From: Listeria farberi
GTDB lineage: Bacteria; Bacillota; Bacilli; Lactobacillales; Listeriaceae
DNA: 64,000 nt
NCBI RefSeq assembly: GCF_014229245.1
Contig: NZ_JAARZJ010000012.1
Span: 43,619-107,618 of the forward strand
Reading direction: 5' to 3'
How positions within the stretch are numbered: the first letter of the stretch is position 1; each line of letters starts with the position of its first letter. Shown here piece after piece: positions 1 to 9,738 of the stretch. Both the position numbers and the translations under genes were made by a program. Below the pieces are notes generated by a model, which did not search any database, was not told the origin of the DNA, and was given only the letters and a program-made list of their open reading frames with translations.

Positions 1-274
1 GAATAGCTGCTTCCTTACACGTCTCCATCGCTGTTTCAGAAACGATGGTCGCAAATGGGTGAGTCGCATCAATAACAAGATGAACATTTTCAGCGTGCCA
101 TTTTAAGCGCATTTCTTCTTTCGATAATCTGCCACAAAACACATTTTTGGCATGCTGTTTTGCTAAAGTTTCTCCGTAATCCGTTGCGACAGAGAGAATA
201 AAGGTTTGCTTCGTTTCCGTTAGCCAGTCGCTAATGACCAAGCTATCCGAAGTTCCTCCAAGCACAAAAATCAT
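1..274 (-). CDS. cbiJ: Precorrin-6A reductase CbiJ, 5' part only (cut by window edge)
   Basis: This is the N-terminal 91 residues of an NAD(P)H-dependent precorrin-6A reductase of the anaerobic cobalamin pathway. I translated it by hand from an ATG whose first bases overlap the cbiH stop (ATGA). The protein opens with MIFVLGGTSDS, a typical nucleotide-binding start, and contains the family motif DATHPFA near residue 70. The rest of the gene lies before base 1. It continues the cbi operon without a gap. Confidence 0.85.
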   Translation of the reverse strand, partial: MIFVLGGTSDSLVISDWLTETKQTFILSVATDYGETLAKQHAKNVFCGRLSKEEMRLKWHAENVHLVIDATHPFATIVSETAMETCKEAAI

Positions 275-996
275 AGGGAGTAACCTCGTGGGGTAATCAT
301 TTTACCGTTTTTTACGTATGTTTCTTTGTTTCCTACAATGACCATCGTTGTCATATCTACTAATTCATAATCGATTTCGCGCATTGTTGTAATGATTTTC
401 CGCTCTTCTTTTCGACCGACATCTTTAACAATACCAACAACTGTGTCCCCTGATTTATACTCCATCATCTTTTGAAAAGCGTTTGCCAAATGATTGGCGC
501 GTCCTTTACTTCTCGGGTTGTAAAAACAGACCACAAAATCAGCCATCGCAGCATGTGTTAAACGCTTTTCGATTACTTCCCACGGTGTCATTAAATCACT
601 TAAGCTAATATGGCAAAAATCGTGCATAATTGGCGCCCCGAGAACGGCTGCTGCGCCTATACTAGCTGTAATTCCCGGGATTACTTTGACTTCTAGCTCT
701 GGTTTGCTTTTTTCGGCTAGTTCTAAAACCAGTCCAGCCATCCCGTATATACCAGCATCTCCGCTTGAAACAACGGCTACTTTTTTTCCTGTTAAAGCAA
801 TATCGACAGCCTTCTGGCAACGATCGATTTCACGGCGCATTCCCGTTTTCACTACTTCTTTATCTTTAATTAATTCTTTGATTAGTTTGATATATGTTAC
901 ATAGCCGACGATTACATCTGCGTCCGCTATTGCTTCTAGTGCTTCACCAGTCATCAATCGTTTATCTCCTGGGCCAATTCCAATTACATAAATCAT
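271..996 (-). CDS. cbiH: Precorrin-3B / cobalt-factor III C17-methyltransferase CbiH
   Basis: CbiH is an SAM-dependent tetrapyrrole methylase that methylates C17 and drives ring contraction in anaerobic corrin synthesis. The 241-aa protein starts with the methylase glycine-rich motif VIGIGPGD. It also has the internal GDAGIYGMAG and PGITASIGAAA motifs of the TP_methylase fold, and CFYNPRSKGR, typical of CobJ/CbiH. It overlaps cbiG by an ATGA junction and cbiJ likewise, so the three are translationally coupled. Length is normal for the family. Confidence 0.95.
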   Translation of the reverse strand: MIYVIGIGPGDKRLMTGEALEAIADADVIVGYVTYIKLIKELIKDKEVVKTGMRREIDRCQKAVDIALTGKKVAVVSSGDAGIYGMAGLVLELAEKSKPELEVKVIPGITASIGAAAVLGAPIMHDFCHISLSDLMTPWEVIEKRLTHAAMADFVVCFYNPRSKGRANHLANAFQKMMEYKSGDTVVGIVKDVGRKEERKIITTMREIDYELVDMTTMVIVGNKETYVKNGKMITPRGYSL

Positions 997-2024
997 TTTG
1001 CCACCTCATTATTTTTAATTAGTTTTCCTGCTGCGAATGTCACGCCATTTTCGGCAAATCGTTTCGTAATGACGTTTCCATTACTACCAATATCTGCTGA
1101 TGATAAAGCGACATTTCCAACTTTTACGGTTTTTAGAACAAATTCTGACGTTGGATATTTTTCAGCTACCGTTTGTAATTCTTCTGCAGAATGAACAATA
1201 AAATGAATGTTCCACTTTTTCGCTAATTGCAGGATGGCCGGTTCTTCTGCTTTCAATATAATGCTATGGATCTCACGAAATGCGCGCGGATGTATGTTTT
1301 CTTGTTCACAAAAATGGGTAAAAACTTCCTCCATTGTTTCCGCTGAAACGCCTTTTTTGCATCCAATACCAAGCACGAATTTCCTTGGTACAAGCTGAAT
1401 TCTTTCCATTTTTGTATCTGGTAAATTGTATTTGGTCGAAATGAAAATTTGCGGACTAATTTCTTTGTTTGTAAAACCTCGTGAATCTACTTCAAATGGC
1501 TCATCTACGTGCAAACTAACTTCTTTTCCTGCGGCGAGCAAGCCATTAATGCGTTTAGTTGTCGCTTTAAAATTTGGTAAATATCCGTCGATTTCTTTGG
1601 CGATATTATCAATTGCCGCAACATTTGCACGATCAGTAGCGGTTGTAATTACTGCGGCACCACCAGTTATTGCGGCGATTTGCTCTGTTAACTCATTTGC
1701 TCCACCAACATGTCCTGAGAGTAAGCTGATAATAAATTGTCCATATTCATCCATTACAATTACCGCCGGATCTGATAGTTTATCTTGAATGACTGGAGCA
1801 AGCGTCCGCACTGCAATACCTGTTGCCATAATACAAATTAATGCCTGATACGTCGTGAACATTTCTCGCATTGCTGTGCCGAAATTCGGCGTTAAAACAG
1901 CAGTCTGTTCATTCTGGTGCTTTTCTGGGACAAAGACCGTTCCTGCTACTGTTTTTGTTAATGAAATTGCTAACTCGCGTCCTCGTTCGGTAACTGCGAT
2001 GATGGCAATTTTATCTGTATTCAT
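993..2024 (-). CDS. cbiG: Cobalt-precorrin 5A hydrolase CbiG
   Basis: CbiG opens the lactone of cobalt-precorrin 5A and releases acetaldehyde. I chose the ATG giving [15 protein letters not shown] because an AAGGA ribosome-binding site lies about 8 bases upstream. The longer reading frame runs back into cbiF with no ribosome site. Central residues carry the CbiG hallmarks ATGIAVR and [13 protein letters not shown]. The C-terminal part has the VLGIGCKKG motif of the CobE/GbiG-C domain. Its 5' end overlaps the cbiF stop by 14 bases, indicating operon coupling. Confidence 0.93.
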   Translation of the reverse strand: MNTDKIAIIAVTERGRELAISLTKTVAGTVFVPEKHQNEQTAVLTPNFGTAMREMFTTYQALICIMATGIAVRTLAPVIQDKLSDPAVIVMDEYGQFIISLLSGHVGGANELTEQIAAITGGAAVITTATDRANVAAIDNIAKEIDGYLPNFKATTKRINGLLAAGKEVSLHVDEPFEVDSRGFTNKEISPQIFISTKYNLPDTKMERIQLVPRKFVLGIGCKKGVSAETMEEVFTHFCEQENIHPRAFREIHSIILKAEEPAILQLAKKWNIHFIVHSAEELQTVAEKYPTSEFVLKTVKVGNVALSSADIGSNGNVITKRFAENGVTFAAGKLIKNNEVAK

Positions 2025-2760
2025 GTTTGAAATCCTTATCATATAGTTTAGAATAATAAAATTCTTCGCCGAGAAAATCACCAACCATTATTAGGGCCGT
2101 TTTAGTAATTCCTGCTTCTGTCACTTTTTCAGCAATATCTTGAAGCGTGCCAGTTACTTTTTTCTCTTCTGCCCAAGTTGCTTTATAAATAACAGCTGCT
2201 GGGGTTTCAGGTTTATAGCCACCTTTGATAAGTTCTGAGACTACTTTTCTGATACCTTGAACAGATAAGAAGATAACCATGGACGTTTGATGCGCTGCGT
2301 AAGATCTGAGTGACTCACGTGACGGTACCGGCGTTCTTCCAGCCATTCGAGTAATAATCACACTCTGACTAACTTCGGGAACCGTATATTCAACGCCAAA
2401 ACTGCTAGCCGCGCCAAGAAATGAACTTACACCTGGTGTACACGTAAATGGAATCGAACGTTTTTTCATTTCCTCCACTTGTTCACGAATCGAACCATAA
2501 ATAGAAAAGTCTCCTGTTTGCAGACGAACTACTTCTTTACCAGCAGTCACACCAGCTTCCATGCAGTCAATAATCTCTATTAAATTCATGCTTGCACTAT
2601 TATGGATTTCGCAGTCTGGTTTACAGTATTCTAGCAACTCCGGATTTACGAGAGACCCTGCATAAATAACGACATCCGCTTCTTTTAATAATTGATATCC
2701 TTTTAATGTAATTAACTCTTTATCTCCTGGTCCTGCTCCGACGAAATGTACTTCTGCCAT
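2011..2760 (-). CDS. cbiF: Precorrin-4 C11-methyltransferase CbiF
   Basis: CbiF is an SAM-dependent methyltransferase acting at C11 of cobalt-precorrin 4. The start is the ATG of [13 protein letters not shown], 8 bases after a GAGGAG site. A GTG three codons earlier sits on top of that site and is unlikely. Motifs include the N-terminal GAGPGD loop, [12 protein letters not shown], and [10 protein letters not shown], all standard for the CobM/CbiF group. It follows cbiT with a five-base gap and overlaps cbiG. Confidence 0.95.
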   Translation of the reverse strand: MAEVHFVGAGPGDKELITLKGYQLLKEADVVIYAGSLVNPELLEYCKPDCEIHNSASMNLIEIIDCMEAGVTAGKEVVRLQTGDFSIYGSIREQVEEMKKRSIPFTCTPGVSSFLGAASSFGVEYTVPEVSQSVIITRMAGRTPVPSRESLRSYAAHQTSMVIFLSVQGIRKVVSELIKGGYKPETPAAVIYKATWAEEKKVTGTLQDIAEKVTEAGITKTALIMVGDFLGEEFYYSKLYDKDFKHEYR

Positions 2761-2765
2761 TTTCT

Positions 2766-3335
2766 TCACTCCTCTAGTTTTTTACAGCCGATAATGACGG
2801 TTGGATTTTGTGGTTCAAAATAATGACCTGCCCCAAGTTTATGCCAACTCGAAACTTGAATTTGTTTCATTGTTAATTCGCTCACTGGTGATTTTTCTAA
2901 ATGGTTCATTGCTTGTAAGGCATTTTCTAATAAAATAAAATTAAGTACCAAGCGACCGTCTAGTTTCAAATGGACTAACGACCAGTCGATAATATCGGTT
3001 AAATTCCCACCACTACCACCAATAAAAATAGCATCAAATTTCTCTTCCTGAGGTAATTCGAATGGTGCATATGCTTCGATGACTGCTACATTTTCTACGC
3101 CGAATTTGGCTTGGTTTTGTTTAATTAAGTCCACCGCTTCTTTATTCCGTTCAATTGCAGTAACTTTGATGTGTGGAAAATTATAAGCTACTTGAAGTCC
3201 AACGCTTCCAGTTCCAGCGCCCACATCTAGCAGTTTTTTACTGGTATTATCTAATCCGAGTAAATCAATACTTATAGCTCTCACTTCGCTTTTTGTCATC
3301 GGAACTTTTCCGCGAATAAATACGTCATCTTTCAT
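2766..3335 (-). CDS. cbiT: Cobalt-precorrin-6B C15-methyltransferase (decarboxylating) CbiT
   Basis: CbiT methylates C15 and decarboxylates the C12 acetate side chain; here it is a separate gene from cbiE, whereas CobL of the aerobic pathway fuses the two. The protein has the Rossmann SAM-binding motif [12 protein letters not shown] near residue 38 and FIGGSGG downstream. I prefer the ATG of [15 protein letters not shown]; two TTG codons precede it in frame. The start lies inside the end of cbiE, so the two are coupled. Confidence 0.94.
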   Translation of the reverse strand: MKDDVFIRGKVPMTKSEVRAISIDLLGLDNTSKKLLDVGAGTGSVGLQVAYNFPHIKVTAIERNKEAVDLIKQNQAKFGVENVAVIEAYAPFELPQEEKFDAIFIGGSGGNLTDIIDWSLVHLKLDGRLVLNFILLENALQAMNHLEKSPVSELTMKQIQVSSWHKLGAGHYFEPQNPTVIIGCKKLEE

Positions 3336-3921
3336 CAACAATCACCACAACATTCATATCGTATTTTTCTTCAACTTTCTCTGGTCTTAGCTTATGAATT
3401 CGTTCTTCTGTTGAGCTTAAATTTTCACCTATAAACATGATTTTTTTAAGATTTCGTTTTGAGATTTCAGTAGCTATTTCGTATGGTCCAATAATGGAAT
3501 CTGTTACCATTGCGACTTTTTCATGTTTGAGCAGAAAATCGAAATCTGGTATTTTACCATGGCTGCTCGTTATAAAACAATCATTCATCGGCAGTTTGAT
3601 TTGGTGAAACATCATCTGGATTGCACTGATTCCCGGAATAATATGAATATCTTCTGAAAAATTTGTCATCGCCCAGTTGCCAATCCCGTAGAGCAGTGGA
3701 TCACCTGATGCTAAAATCACAACATTTTTATTTTGATGAGGAATATTTTTTAAATCTGCTAATTTTTTCGGTAACAATAGGCACGTTGCAGTTGTTAATT
3801 CCGCTATTTCTTGTAATTGTCTTTTCGATCCATACACTGAATTTGCTGAAGATAAAGCTTCTCTTGCTGCGTTTATTAGCAAGTTCGTATCTCCTGGTCC
3901 GATTCCAACCACTGTAATCAT
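3325..3921 (-). CDS. cbiE: Cobalt-precorrin-7 C5-methyltransferase CbiE
   Basis: CbiE is an SAM-dependent corrin methylase acting at C5. The preferred start gives [11 protein letters not shown] with a GGGAGG site 7 bases upstream; an ATG two codons earlier abuts that site. It contains the TP_methylase motifs [15 protein letters not shown] and [12 protein letters not shown]. The start overlaps the cbiD stop and the end overlaps cbiT. Confidence 0.94.
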   Translation of the reverse strand: MITVVGIGPGDTNLLINAAREALSSANSVYGSKRQLQEIAELTTATCLLLPKKLADLKNIPHQNKNVVILASGDPLLYGIGNWAMTNFSEDIHIIPGISAIQMMFHQIKLPMNDCFITSSHGKIPDFDFLLKHEKVAMVTDSIIGPYEIATEISKRNLKKIMFIGENLSSTEERIHKLRPEKVEEKYDMNVVVIVDER

Positions 3922-5039
3922 CGCCATTCCTCCCGCAATACTTCTATATCTTTCGTTGCGGCAAGTAAGCCTCGTTCAGTTGAAAATGTAACGACATCAA
4001 TTTCCACACTTGGCTTAGTGAATTTCAAGAAGCGTTCTGATCTTGCTTTGATTTTTTGTGCGATTACCTCATAAACTTGAGTAAAACCTGCAGCTTCAAT
4101 TAATTCGCCTGCAGCCTCTGTCGTATTGCACTTCTCTACTTCTTGTAAAAGTGATAATGGTGCGCCGAGTAAAGCCAAGTTAGCAACCAAGATTTCTGCC
4201 CGCGCATCCGCATCTTTGCTATAGGTCGTAAAAATACCAGCTGAAACCTTCACTAATTTGCCAAAATGCCCAACCATCAATACTTTCTTAAATGCGAGTC
4301 GTTGGGTTTCTTTCAACATGTAGCCAACGAAATTACTCATTGAAACGATGTTATCACTCGCAAAACCAAGCGTATTTTGAACAAAATCATCTCCGTAATT
4401 GCCGGGAACAAGAATAATTTGGTCAAGTCCTTGGTTCCGTTTCATTTCGAGCTCCATTGATAATGATTTTTTCCATCCTTCATCCGACATCGGCGTGACA
4501 ATTCCTGTCGTTCCTAAAATGGAAATCCCGCCGATAATACCGAGGTTGCTATTCATTGTTCGTTTCGCGCGTTCTTCCCCTTCAGGAGCATATACTAAAA
4601 TGGTTGCGCCACGATTTTTGCCAAGTGATTCGCGCACTGTAGCTAGAATGTTTTTCCTTGGAGCCGGATTAATTGCTGCTTCACCCACTTCAACCGAAAT
4701 ACCCTTTTGTGTTGCGCGACCAATTCCAACGCCGCCATCTAAAGTAACTTCCGGACTATCTGTTAATTCGACATCAACAAAAATCCACATGCCATGTGTC
4801 GCATCAATATCATCGCCGCCATCTTTTTGAACAGCTGCAGTTGCTTTTTTTTCTGAAAACTGTTGATACGCAACGGGGATTTCAAGAATAGTTCCACCTG
4901 TTGTTGTGACTTTAACCGCGCTTACTTCTTCTTGGTTTTCTATCATTTCGACACACGCTTTAGCCGCGGCAGCTGCACACGTTCCAGTTGTATAGCCTTT
5001 ACGATATTTTTTGCCATTATAATAAATAAAATCTTCCAT
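3918..5039 (-). CDS. cbiD: Cobalt-precorrin-5B C1-methyltransferase CbiD
   Basis: CbiD is the anaerobic-pathway C1-methyltransferase. The 373-aa protein carries the diagnostic N-terminal [17 protein letters not shown] and later [14 protein letters not shown]. Both are conserved across CbiD. An AGAAGG site precedes the ATG by about 8 bases. Length matches the family. It sits between cbiC (15-base gap) and cbiE (overlap). Confidence 0.96.
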   Translation of the reverse strand: MEDFIYYNGKKYRKGYTTGTCAAAAAKACVEMIENQEEVSAVKVTTTGGTILEIPVAYQQFSEKKATAAVQKDGGDDIDATHGMWIFVDVELTDSPEVTLDGGVGIGRATQKGISVEVGEAAINPAPRKNILATVRESLGKNRGATILVYAPEGEERAKRTMNSNLGIIGGISILGTTGIVTPMSDEGWKKSLSMELEMKRNQGLDQIILVPGNYGDDFVQNTLGFASDNIVSMSNFVGYMLKETQRLAFKKVLMVGHFGKLVKVSAGIFTTYSKDADARAEILVANLALLGAPLSLLQEVEKCNTTEAAGELIEAAGFTQVYEVIAQKIKARSERFLKFTKPSVEIDVVTFSTERGLLAATKDIEVLREEWR

Positions 5040-5054
5040 TGCTCGTCGCCTTCT

Positions 5055-5687
5055 TTACATCGTAATCAAGATTGCATTAATGATTGCCGCGGCAAGGTTA
5101 CTACCGCCTTTTCTGCCACGAGCGACAATTGCTGGAATGTCGGTTTCAAGAATTTCTTCTTTGCATTCAGCTGCCCCGACAAACCCGACAGGCACTGCAA
5201 CGACCGCATCTGCTTGTAATTGTCCACTTTTTGTCATTTCGATAATTTTATAAACCGCTGTTGGCGCGTTCCCTAGGACAAATATTTTCGGCCCATCTTT
5301 TAAAGAAGCAAGTTTAATCCCGGCCATTGAGCGCGTAATGCCATGTTGTTTAGCAATTTCCATCGTTTCAGGATCACTCACATAACAGTGATAACTACAG
5401 CCAAGTTCATCTAAAAGACGTTTATTAATACCACTAAGCGCCATATTAGTATCTGTAAAAATGGTTCCTTTATTTTGAAGAACATGAATAATTTTTTTAA
5501 TAACGTCTTGTTGAAAAACGAGGCTATCCAAGTAATCAAAATCTGCTGTTGTATGTATCGCACGTTTGATAATGGCTTCCTCAAGTTTGTTTTGAAATGT
5601 ATAATCTGGTCGGATATCGTCAATAATTTGTTGAATGATTTCAAAACTTTTCTCTTCAATTTTGGCTGGATTTTTAATGTAGTTCAT
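5055..5687 (-). CDS. cbiC: Precorrin-8X methylmutase CbiC
   Basis: CbiC moves the methyl group from C11 to C12 to give cobyrinate. The 210-aa protein starts with MNYIKNPAKIEEKSFEII. It contains the family signatures RAIHTTADFDY, which bears the catalytic histidine, and VGFVGAAECKE near the C-terminus. AAAGGAG lies 7 bases before the ATG. A 12-base gap separates it from cbiB. Confidence 0.96.
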   Translation of the reverse strand: MNYIKNPAKIEEKSFEIIQQIIDDIRPDYTFQNKLEEAIIKRAIHTTADFDYLDSLVFQQDVIKKIIHVLQNKGTIFTDTNMALSGINKRLLDELGCSYHCYVSDPETMEIAKQHGITRSMAGIKLASLKDGPKIFVLGNAPTAVYKIIEMTKSGQLQADAVVAVPVGFVGAAECKEEILETDIPAIVARGRKGGSNLAAAIINAILITM

Positions 5688-5699
5688 TGTGCCACTCCT

Positions 5700-6647
5700 T
5701 TAAAATAGTATTAAATGTATACTGATAAAAATTAGAAAAGCAATAATGGAAGCTGTGTATAATAAGTGAATTGTTTGACTGATTTCTTTTTCTGTAACTG
5801 CTTTTGTTCCACTGCCGATAATTGGTTTAACTACTGTCTCGCCGAAGTACTCATGGGTGCCACCAAGTGTTATCCCAAGTGCTCCTGCTACCGCGCCTTC
5901 AGGATATGCGCAATTGGGGCTCGTATGATTTTTCCGGTCACGAAGCCCTATCCGCCATGCAGCGCGTCCATCATACTTCAAAATAAAACTCGCAATCACA
6001 AGGAAAAACCAAGATAGCCTTGCTGGAATGAAATTGGCCAAATCGTCCATTTTTGCGGAAACAAAACCAATGGCGCGATATTTTTCATTTTTATAACCGA
6101 CCATCGAATCAAGTGTGTTCACGGCTTTATACATTAGGGCTAGTACAGGACCTCCTATGAATAAATAAAATAATGGTGCTACAACGCCGTCTGCTGTATT
6201 TTCCGCCACGGTTTCAATGGTGGCTTTACTGATTTGTTCTGCCGTGAGCTTGTCTGTATCTCGACCAACAATCATCCCAACTTGTACTCTAGCCGCTTCT
6301 AAATCTCCATCCGCGAGTTTTCGCTGAATTTTCCGAGCCTCCTGCGCAAGACAAGTCATCGCAAGTGTCGTATATCCTAAATAAATAAACACCGCCGCAT
6401 AAAGCCAAAAAGCAATTTTTGCACTAATATAAAGGAGGAGCCACGAAACAATCCCTGTCATTCCAACTGTAAGAATGAATAATAGCCCTCCAGCAAAATA
6501 CAGTGATTTACCATGAAAAATTTCCCGCAAAACGTTCGTTAATAATTGAATAAGATTACCAATTGCTTTGATAGGATGAGGCCAGCTGTAAGGATCGCCT
6601 AGTAAGAAATCTAAAATAAACGATATGGTATAAAAGAGTACGATCAT
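5700..6647 (-). CDS. cbiB: Adenosylcobinamide-phosphate synthase CbiB (membrane)
   Basis: CbiB attaches aminopropanol phosphate, made by CobD, to adenosylcobyric acid at the membrane. The true start is the ATG of [19 protein letters not shown], which overlaps the cbiA stop as ATGA; the reading frame extends 35 codons further back only inside cbiA. It has several hydrophobic segments and the family motifs [11 protein letters not shown] and [18 protein letters not shown]. At 315 aa it is of normal length. Confidence 0.94.
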   Translation of the reverse strand: MIVLFYTISFILDFLLGDPYSWPHPIKAIGNLIQLLTNVLREIFHGKSLYFAGGLLFILTVGMTGIVSWLLLYISAKIAFWLYAAVFIYLGYTTLAMTCLAQEARKIQRKLADGDLEAARVQVGMIVGRDTDKLTAEQISKATIETVAENTADGVVAPLFYLFIGGPVLALMYKAVNTLDSMVGYKNEKYRAIGFVSAKMDDLANFIPARLSWFFLVIASFILKYDGRAAWRIGLRDRKNHTSPNCAYPEGAVAGALGITLGGTHEYFGETVVKPIIGSGTKAVTEKEISQTIHLLYTASIIAFLIFISIHLILF

Positions 6648-8002
6648 CTCTTTACAGCTCCAAACATCTGCATTAAAATGGCCGGATTTTGGTAGAAATG
6701 GATATGGAGATAACTGGCAAAAGTATTGCCTTTTTGATAACCCCCACGCCACTCTTTGACTATTTCACCGTCACGTTTTTTTGAAAGTTTCATACAAGCT
6801 TTTTCAGTCGTTTCAAAAACAGAATGATGGAATTCGTGACCGCGAATAGCTGTCCCTTTTTTGCCAAGTAGTGTATCTTCTAAAGGTTCCGCGATACAAT
6901 AGCCAAACTTCCGAAGCCGCGCTGTCATTTTGCTAACCCCATCAAAAACCCCCACCATTTCATAGGATTCATCTTCCACTTCTAAGCTCGAACCAAGATA
7001 CATCAATCCGCCACACTCGGCATAGATAGGCTTGCCTTTTTCATGCACCGCCAAAATCGATTCGCGCATTGCCTTATTCTTCGCGAGCCGCTCCGCAAAA
7101 ACTTCTGGAAAGCCTCCACCAATATAGATAAGATCAGCTTCTGGAACTTCGCTTTCCGCTAGCGGACTGAACGGAATCAGCACGGCTCCTGTTGAACGAA
7201 TTAAATCCAAGTTATCCTGATAGTAAAAATGAAATGCCTCATCAAGCGCATAAGCAACTCGCAGACCCGAAAAATCCGGCAATTTTATCTTAGCTGGAGG
7301 TATCATTAAATTTGCACTAGACTTACTAATCTCTAAAAGCCTATCTAAATCAACATGTTTCGTAATCAAATCTCCAAGTAATTCCCATTTTGTTTCTAAC
7401 TCCGTCATTTCTTCTTGCGGCACTAACCCAAGATGTCGTTCTGGAAGTGCCACTGCCGCATTTTTCGGCAAATACCCTAAAACAGGCACATCCGTATAAC
7501 ACTCAATCGCGCCTTTAATTAATGAAAAATGGTTTTCTGAAGCAACGCGATTAATAATCACACCAGCAATTGCTAGCTCAGGATCAAAACGATTGAAACC
7601 ATCGACAATTGCCGCAGCAGAAGTCGAAATCGCTTTGCCATCCACGACTAAAATGACGGGTGTTTTCGTACATTTGGCAATAAAAGATGTACTCGCATTA
7701 TCACGGTCAATGCCAAGTCCATCGAATAGCCCCATCACACCTTCAATGACGGAAATATCAGCAGACTCTCCGTGTTTTTGAAAAAGAGTAGCAAGCATCG
7801 TATCATCATCTATCAGAAAGCTATCTAAATTAATGGAAGCTACCCCAGTTATCGCTTGATGGTAGTTCGTATCAATATAATCTGGTCCTACTTTGAATGG
7901 TTGAATTCGCAGACCTCTTTTTTTAAGCGCGTGCATAACTCCAAGTGTGATCGTTGTTTTACCGGTGCCACTTGATGCAGCTGCAAACAAAATTTTGTTC
8001 AT
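6644..8002 (-). CDS. cbiA: Cobyrinate a,c-diamide synthase CbiA
   Basis: CbiA amidates the a and c side chains of cobyrinate using ATP and glutamine. The N-terminal dethiobiotin-synthetase-like domain has the P-loop [11 protein letters not shown] and [12 protein letters not shown]. The C-terminal glutamine amidotransferase domain has the nucleophile region [11 protein letters not shown] and the histidine of GHEFHHS. It is the first gene after the cobalamin riboswitch and terminator, so it is the direct target of B12 repression. An AAAGGTG site precedes the ATG. Confidence 0.96.
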   Translation of the reverse strand: MNKILFAAASSGTGKTTITLGVMHALKKRGLRIQPFKVGPDYIDTNYHQAITGVASINLDSFLIDDDTMLATLFQKHGESADISVIEGVMGLFDGLGIDRDNASTSFIAKCTKTPVILVVDGKAISTSAAAIVDGFNRFDPELAIAGVIINRVASENHFSLIKGAIECYTDVPVLGYLPKNAAVALPERHLGLVPQEEMTELETKWELLGDLITKHVDLDRLLEISKSSANLMIPPAKIKLPDFSGLRVAYALDEAFHFYYQDNLDLIRSTGAVLIPFSPLAESEVPEADLIYIGGGFPEVFAERLAKNKAMRESILAVHEKGKPIYAECGGLMYLGSSLEVEDESYEMVGVFDGVSKMTARLRKFGYCIAEPLEDTLLGKKGTAIRGHEFHHSVFETTEKACMKLSKKRDGEIVKEWRGGYQKGNTFASYLHIHFYQNPAILMQMFGAVKR

Positions 8003-8029
8003 CTTTTTTCACCTTTCACTTTAGCCATA

Positions 8030-8065
8030 AAAAAAGACGCCAAACGGAACATTGGCGTCTTTTTG
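8030..8065 (-). terminator. Riboswitch expression-platform terminator before cbiA
   Basis: On the minus strand the sequence AAAAAGACGCCAA, a 7-base loop, then TTGGCGTC and a run of seven T forms a strong intrinsic terminator. It lies between the cobalamin aptamer and the cbiA start. This is the expected off-switch when B12 is bound. Confidence 0.9.
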
Positions 8066-8099
8066 AGATTTACGCAAATAAGCTATTTCCTTGTAGCAC

Positions 8100-8327
8100 A
8101 AAGAAACTTCCCCATCGTGAAAATCTACTTAATCAAGACAACTCGCTCCCTTAGAAGTTGTTTTTGGATATTGAATATAAAAGCGGTCTCCTGACTTAAC
8201 ATCATCCTACTCACCAGTCTTCCCGGAATTTCTTCCAGTGACATATATTTGGCTTTCGTCCGTATTACAGTAGCTAGGGCCTGTAGAGGATTTTCACCTC
8301 TTTCCCGGATTAATATATTCACCTATT
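8100..8327 (-). promoter_or_regulatory. Cobalamin riboswitch controlling the cbi operon
   Basis: Read on the minus strand this region has the conserved cobalamin aptamer elements in order. They are GAGGTGAAAATCCTC (P3), CTAGCTACTGTAA, GTCACTGG, GGGAAGACTGG and the 3' GTTAAGTCAGGAGACC. The core GCCACTG is present as GTCACTG. It starts a few bases after the cblT stop and is followed by a terminator. By family knowledge it turns off cbiA-J when B12 is abundant. I see no clear promoter between cblT and the aptamer, so transcription may come from cblT. Confidence 0.92.
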
Positions 8328-8334
8328 TAGTTGT

Positions 8335-8829
8335 TTAGTACCCGGCAATTCGTCTTTTCCAGCGTTCTGGCAATACTTGGTAAACGACTTCTGCGACAAA
8401 AATGTTACAAACCGAACCAATAGCAAGCACTGGGAATAAAACAAACACCGCTTGATGCATTAATGGATAAAGTGCAAGTAATGATAATGGACAATTAAAA
8501 ACAAAAGCAACAATACTAGATACACTAATCGCAACTAGTTGATTTTTTTCAGCTAGTTTTTGGCGCGTAAATCCGTAAGCTATCATCGTTACGCCCATCA
8601 TTCCAGCAACAATCAAATGAATCGGTAGTGTCAGCGGAAATCCCGCAAGTAATGCTGATGTTAAATGACCAAAAATCCCAAGCACTGCGCCGTACATCGG
8701 ACCAAGCAGCAATGTTCCAATAAAAGCTGGAGCTGCGTCAAATGCGACAGAACCCATTAATTTTATGTTCGCGCCAATTACACACATTGCAATCAACATC
8801 GCACATAATACTAATTTTTGAATTTTCAA
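8335..8829 (-). CDS. cblT: ECF-type S component, alpha-ribazole transporter CblT
   Basis: The 164-aa very hydrophobic protein has five to six membrane segments and looks like an ECF-transporter substrate-binding (S) component. In L. innocua the corresponding gene next to cbiA was shown genetically to be needed for alpha-ribazole uptake (Gray and Escalante-Semerena). I assign CblT from that context and the fold. The start is a TTG with GAGGGTGATC upstream. It lies upstream of the cbi riboswitch, so its own expression is not behind that switch. The partner kinase CblS is encoded at 45297-46040. Confidence 0.8.
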   Translation of the reverse strand: MKIQKLVLCAMLIAMCVIGANIKLMGSVAFDAAPAFIGTLLLGPMYGAVLGIFGHLTSALLAGFPLTLPIHLIVAGMMGVTMIAYGFTRQKLAEKNQLVAISVSSIVAFVFNCPLSLLALYPLMHQAVFVLFPVLAIGSVCNIFVAEVVYQVLPERWKRRIAGY

Positions 8830-8870
8830 TTGAAAAGATCACCCTCTCATGAAAGCGTTATTTCCATTTC

Positions 8871-8899
8871 ATTATATCCCTGTTAAACCACTGGTACAA
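8871..8899 (-). promoter_or_regulatory. Predicted sigma-A promoter of cblT
   Basis: On the minus strand TTGTAC (8899-8894) and TATAAT (8876-8871) are separated by exactly 17 bases, giving a start point near 8864. A cre-like sequence, TGAAAGCGTTAT, covers 8850-8861 just downstream of it. Confidence 0.75.
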
Positions 8900-9025
8900 G
8901 CTCACTCAGCCTACTAAAAGCAAAATAGTGCAAGGTTTTAAAATCTGTTTTTTTCTGTTTTATATAGCAAAAATAGCCACCAGTGTGAACTATTTCTCAA
9001 TTTCTATTTTTGAGACTTAAAAAAT

Positions 9026-9041
9026 GACAATATTTTGTTAT
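9026..9041. promoter_or_regulatory. Candidate PocR-family operator (copy 1)
   Basis: GACAATATTTTGTTAT differs at one base from GACAATATATTGTTAT at 46981-46996. Its last 14 bases differ at one base from the pocR/pduA copy. It sits in the divergent region between cblT and the AraC regulator. The binding protein is inferred, not shown. Confidence 0.45.
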
Positions 9042-9099
9042 AAAAAAGAATTTATTGTTCTATTTAAAATGCAGGATTAAACGTTATTTAAAGCGATTT

Positions 9100-9110
9100 T
9101 ATGGTATAAT
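9100..9110 (+). promoter_or_regulatory. Extended -10 promoter of the PocR-like AraC gene
   Basis: TATGGTATAAT provides an extended -10 (TGG then TATAAT) with no clear -35 element at 17 bases. This is a layout often seen with activator-dependent promoters. The start point would be near 9117, which rules out the upstream GTG as start codon. Confidence 0.6.
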
Positions 9111-9142
9111 TAGTGCAAGTAGAAAAGGAGGAGGAATTGCAT

Positions 9143-9694
9143 TTGGAAAAAGAAAAAGTAATCAATATTCAACCACTTATGACGAATCAAGTTGAAAATC
9201 AATTTACACAACAAATTCAGGAAGACTTTCATAAAAAAAATCCAGATCACTCCGCCCTACTTCATTCACTTGAAACAGTTGAAGTGCTAGATGTTCTAAG
9301 CGATTATTACTCTGCACATGAAAAACAAAAACAACCTAAAAAAGAAACTACGAGTGCCAACAAAACTGGCGGAGAGCATAAAGAAATCAAGCAAGCTATT
9401 CGTTACATTAAAAAAAATATTCATCGCTCCATCACGTTAGAAGAAGTTGCTAATTACGTCTATTTAAGCCCGTTTTATTTAAGTAAATTATTTAAAAACG
9501 AATTAAATATTAATTTTATTAATTACGTCAACGAACAAAAAATGCGCTATGCAAAGGAACAACTAGAAAAAAGCGACTGGGCGGTCCATACAATTGCTAA
9601 AAATTTAGGTTTTTCAAGGGCAAGCTATTTTTGTAAAGTTTTTAAAAAAGAATTTGATATGACACCAAAAGAATACCGCGACTCCTTAAAATAA
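9143..9694 (+). CDS. AraC-family regulator, PocR paralog without the PocR sensory domain
   Basis: The C-terminal ~105 residues form an AraC DNA-binding domain with two helix-turn-helix motifs (ITLEEVANYVYLS and IAKNLGFSRASYFCKVF). It is very close to the C-terminus of PocR at 42130-43014; both share NFINYVN, NLGF and SYFCKVF. The first ~75 residues are polar and lack the PocR CQKCD and YRCHAGL features, so no ligand-binding domain is visible. I chose a TTG start 9 bases after AAGGAGGAG. It is divergent from cblT and convergent with eutQ. Target genes are unknown; eut, cbl/cbi or pdu are plausible. Confidence 0.85.
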   Translation: MEKEKVINIQPLMTNQVENQFTQQIQEDFHKKNPDHSALLHSLETVEVLDVLSDYYSAHEKQKQPKKETTSANKTGGEHKEIKQAIRYIKKNIHRSITLEEVANYVYLSPFYLSKLFKNELNINFINYVNEQKMRYAKEQLEKSDWAVHTIAKNLGFSRASYFCKVFKKEFDMTPKEYRDSLK

Positions 9695-9731
9695 AAAACG
9701 ATTTCAGCCGTTAAAGCCGAAATCGTTTTTT
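9693..9731. terminator. Bidirectional terminator between the AraC gene and eutQ
   Basis: AAAACGATTTC and GAAATCGTTTT form a perfect stem around a 13-base centre, flanked by A and T tracts on the two sides. It ends both the plus-strand AraC gene and the minus-strand eut operon. Confidence 0.85.
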
Positions 9732-9738
9732 GTTATTA

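Noticed and set aside
8125..8322. 65-codon minus-strand reading frame upstream of cbiA
   Set aside because: It lies entirely within the cobalamin aptamer, whose conserved blocks explain the sequence. No ribosome site or protein family.
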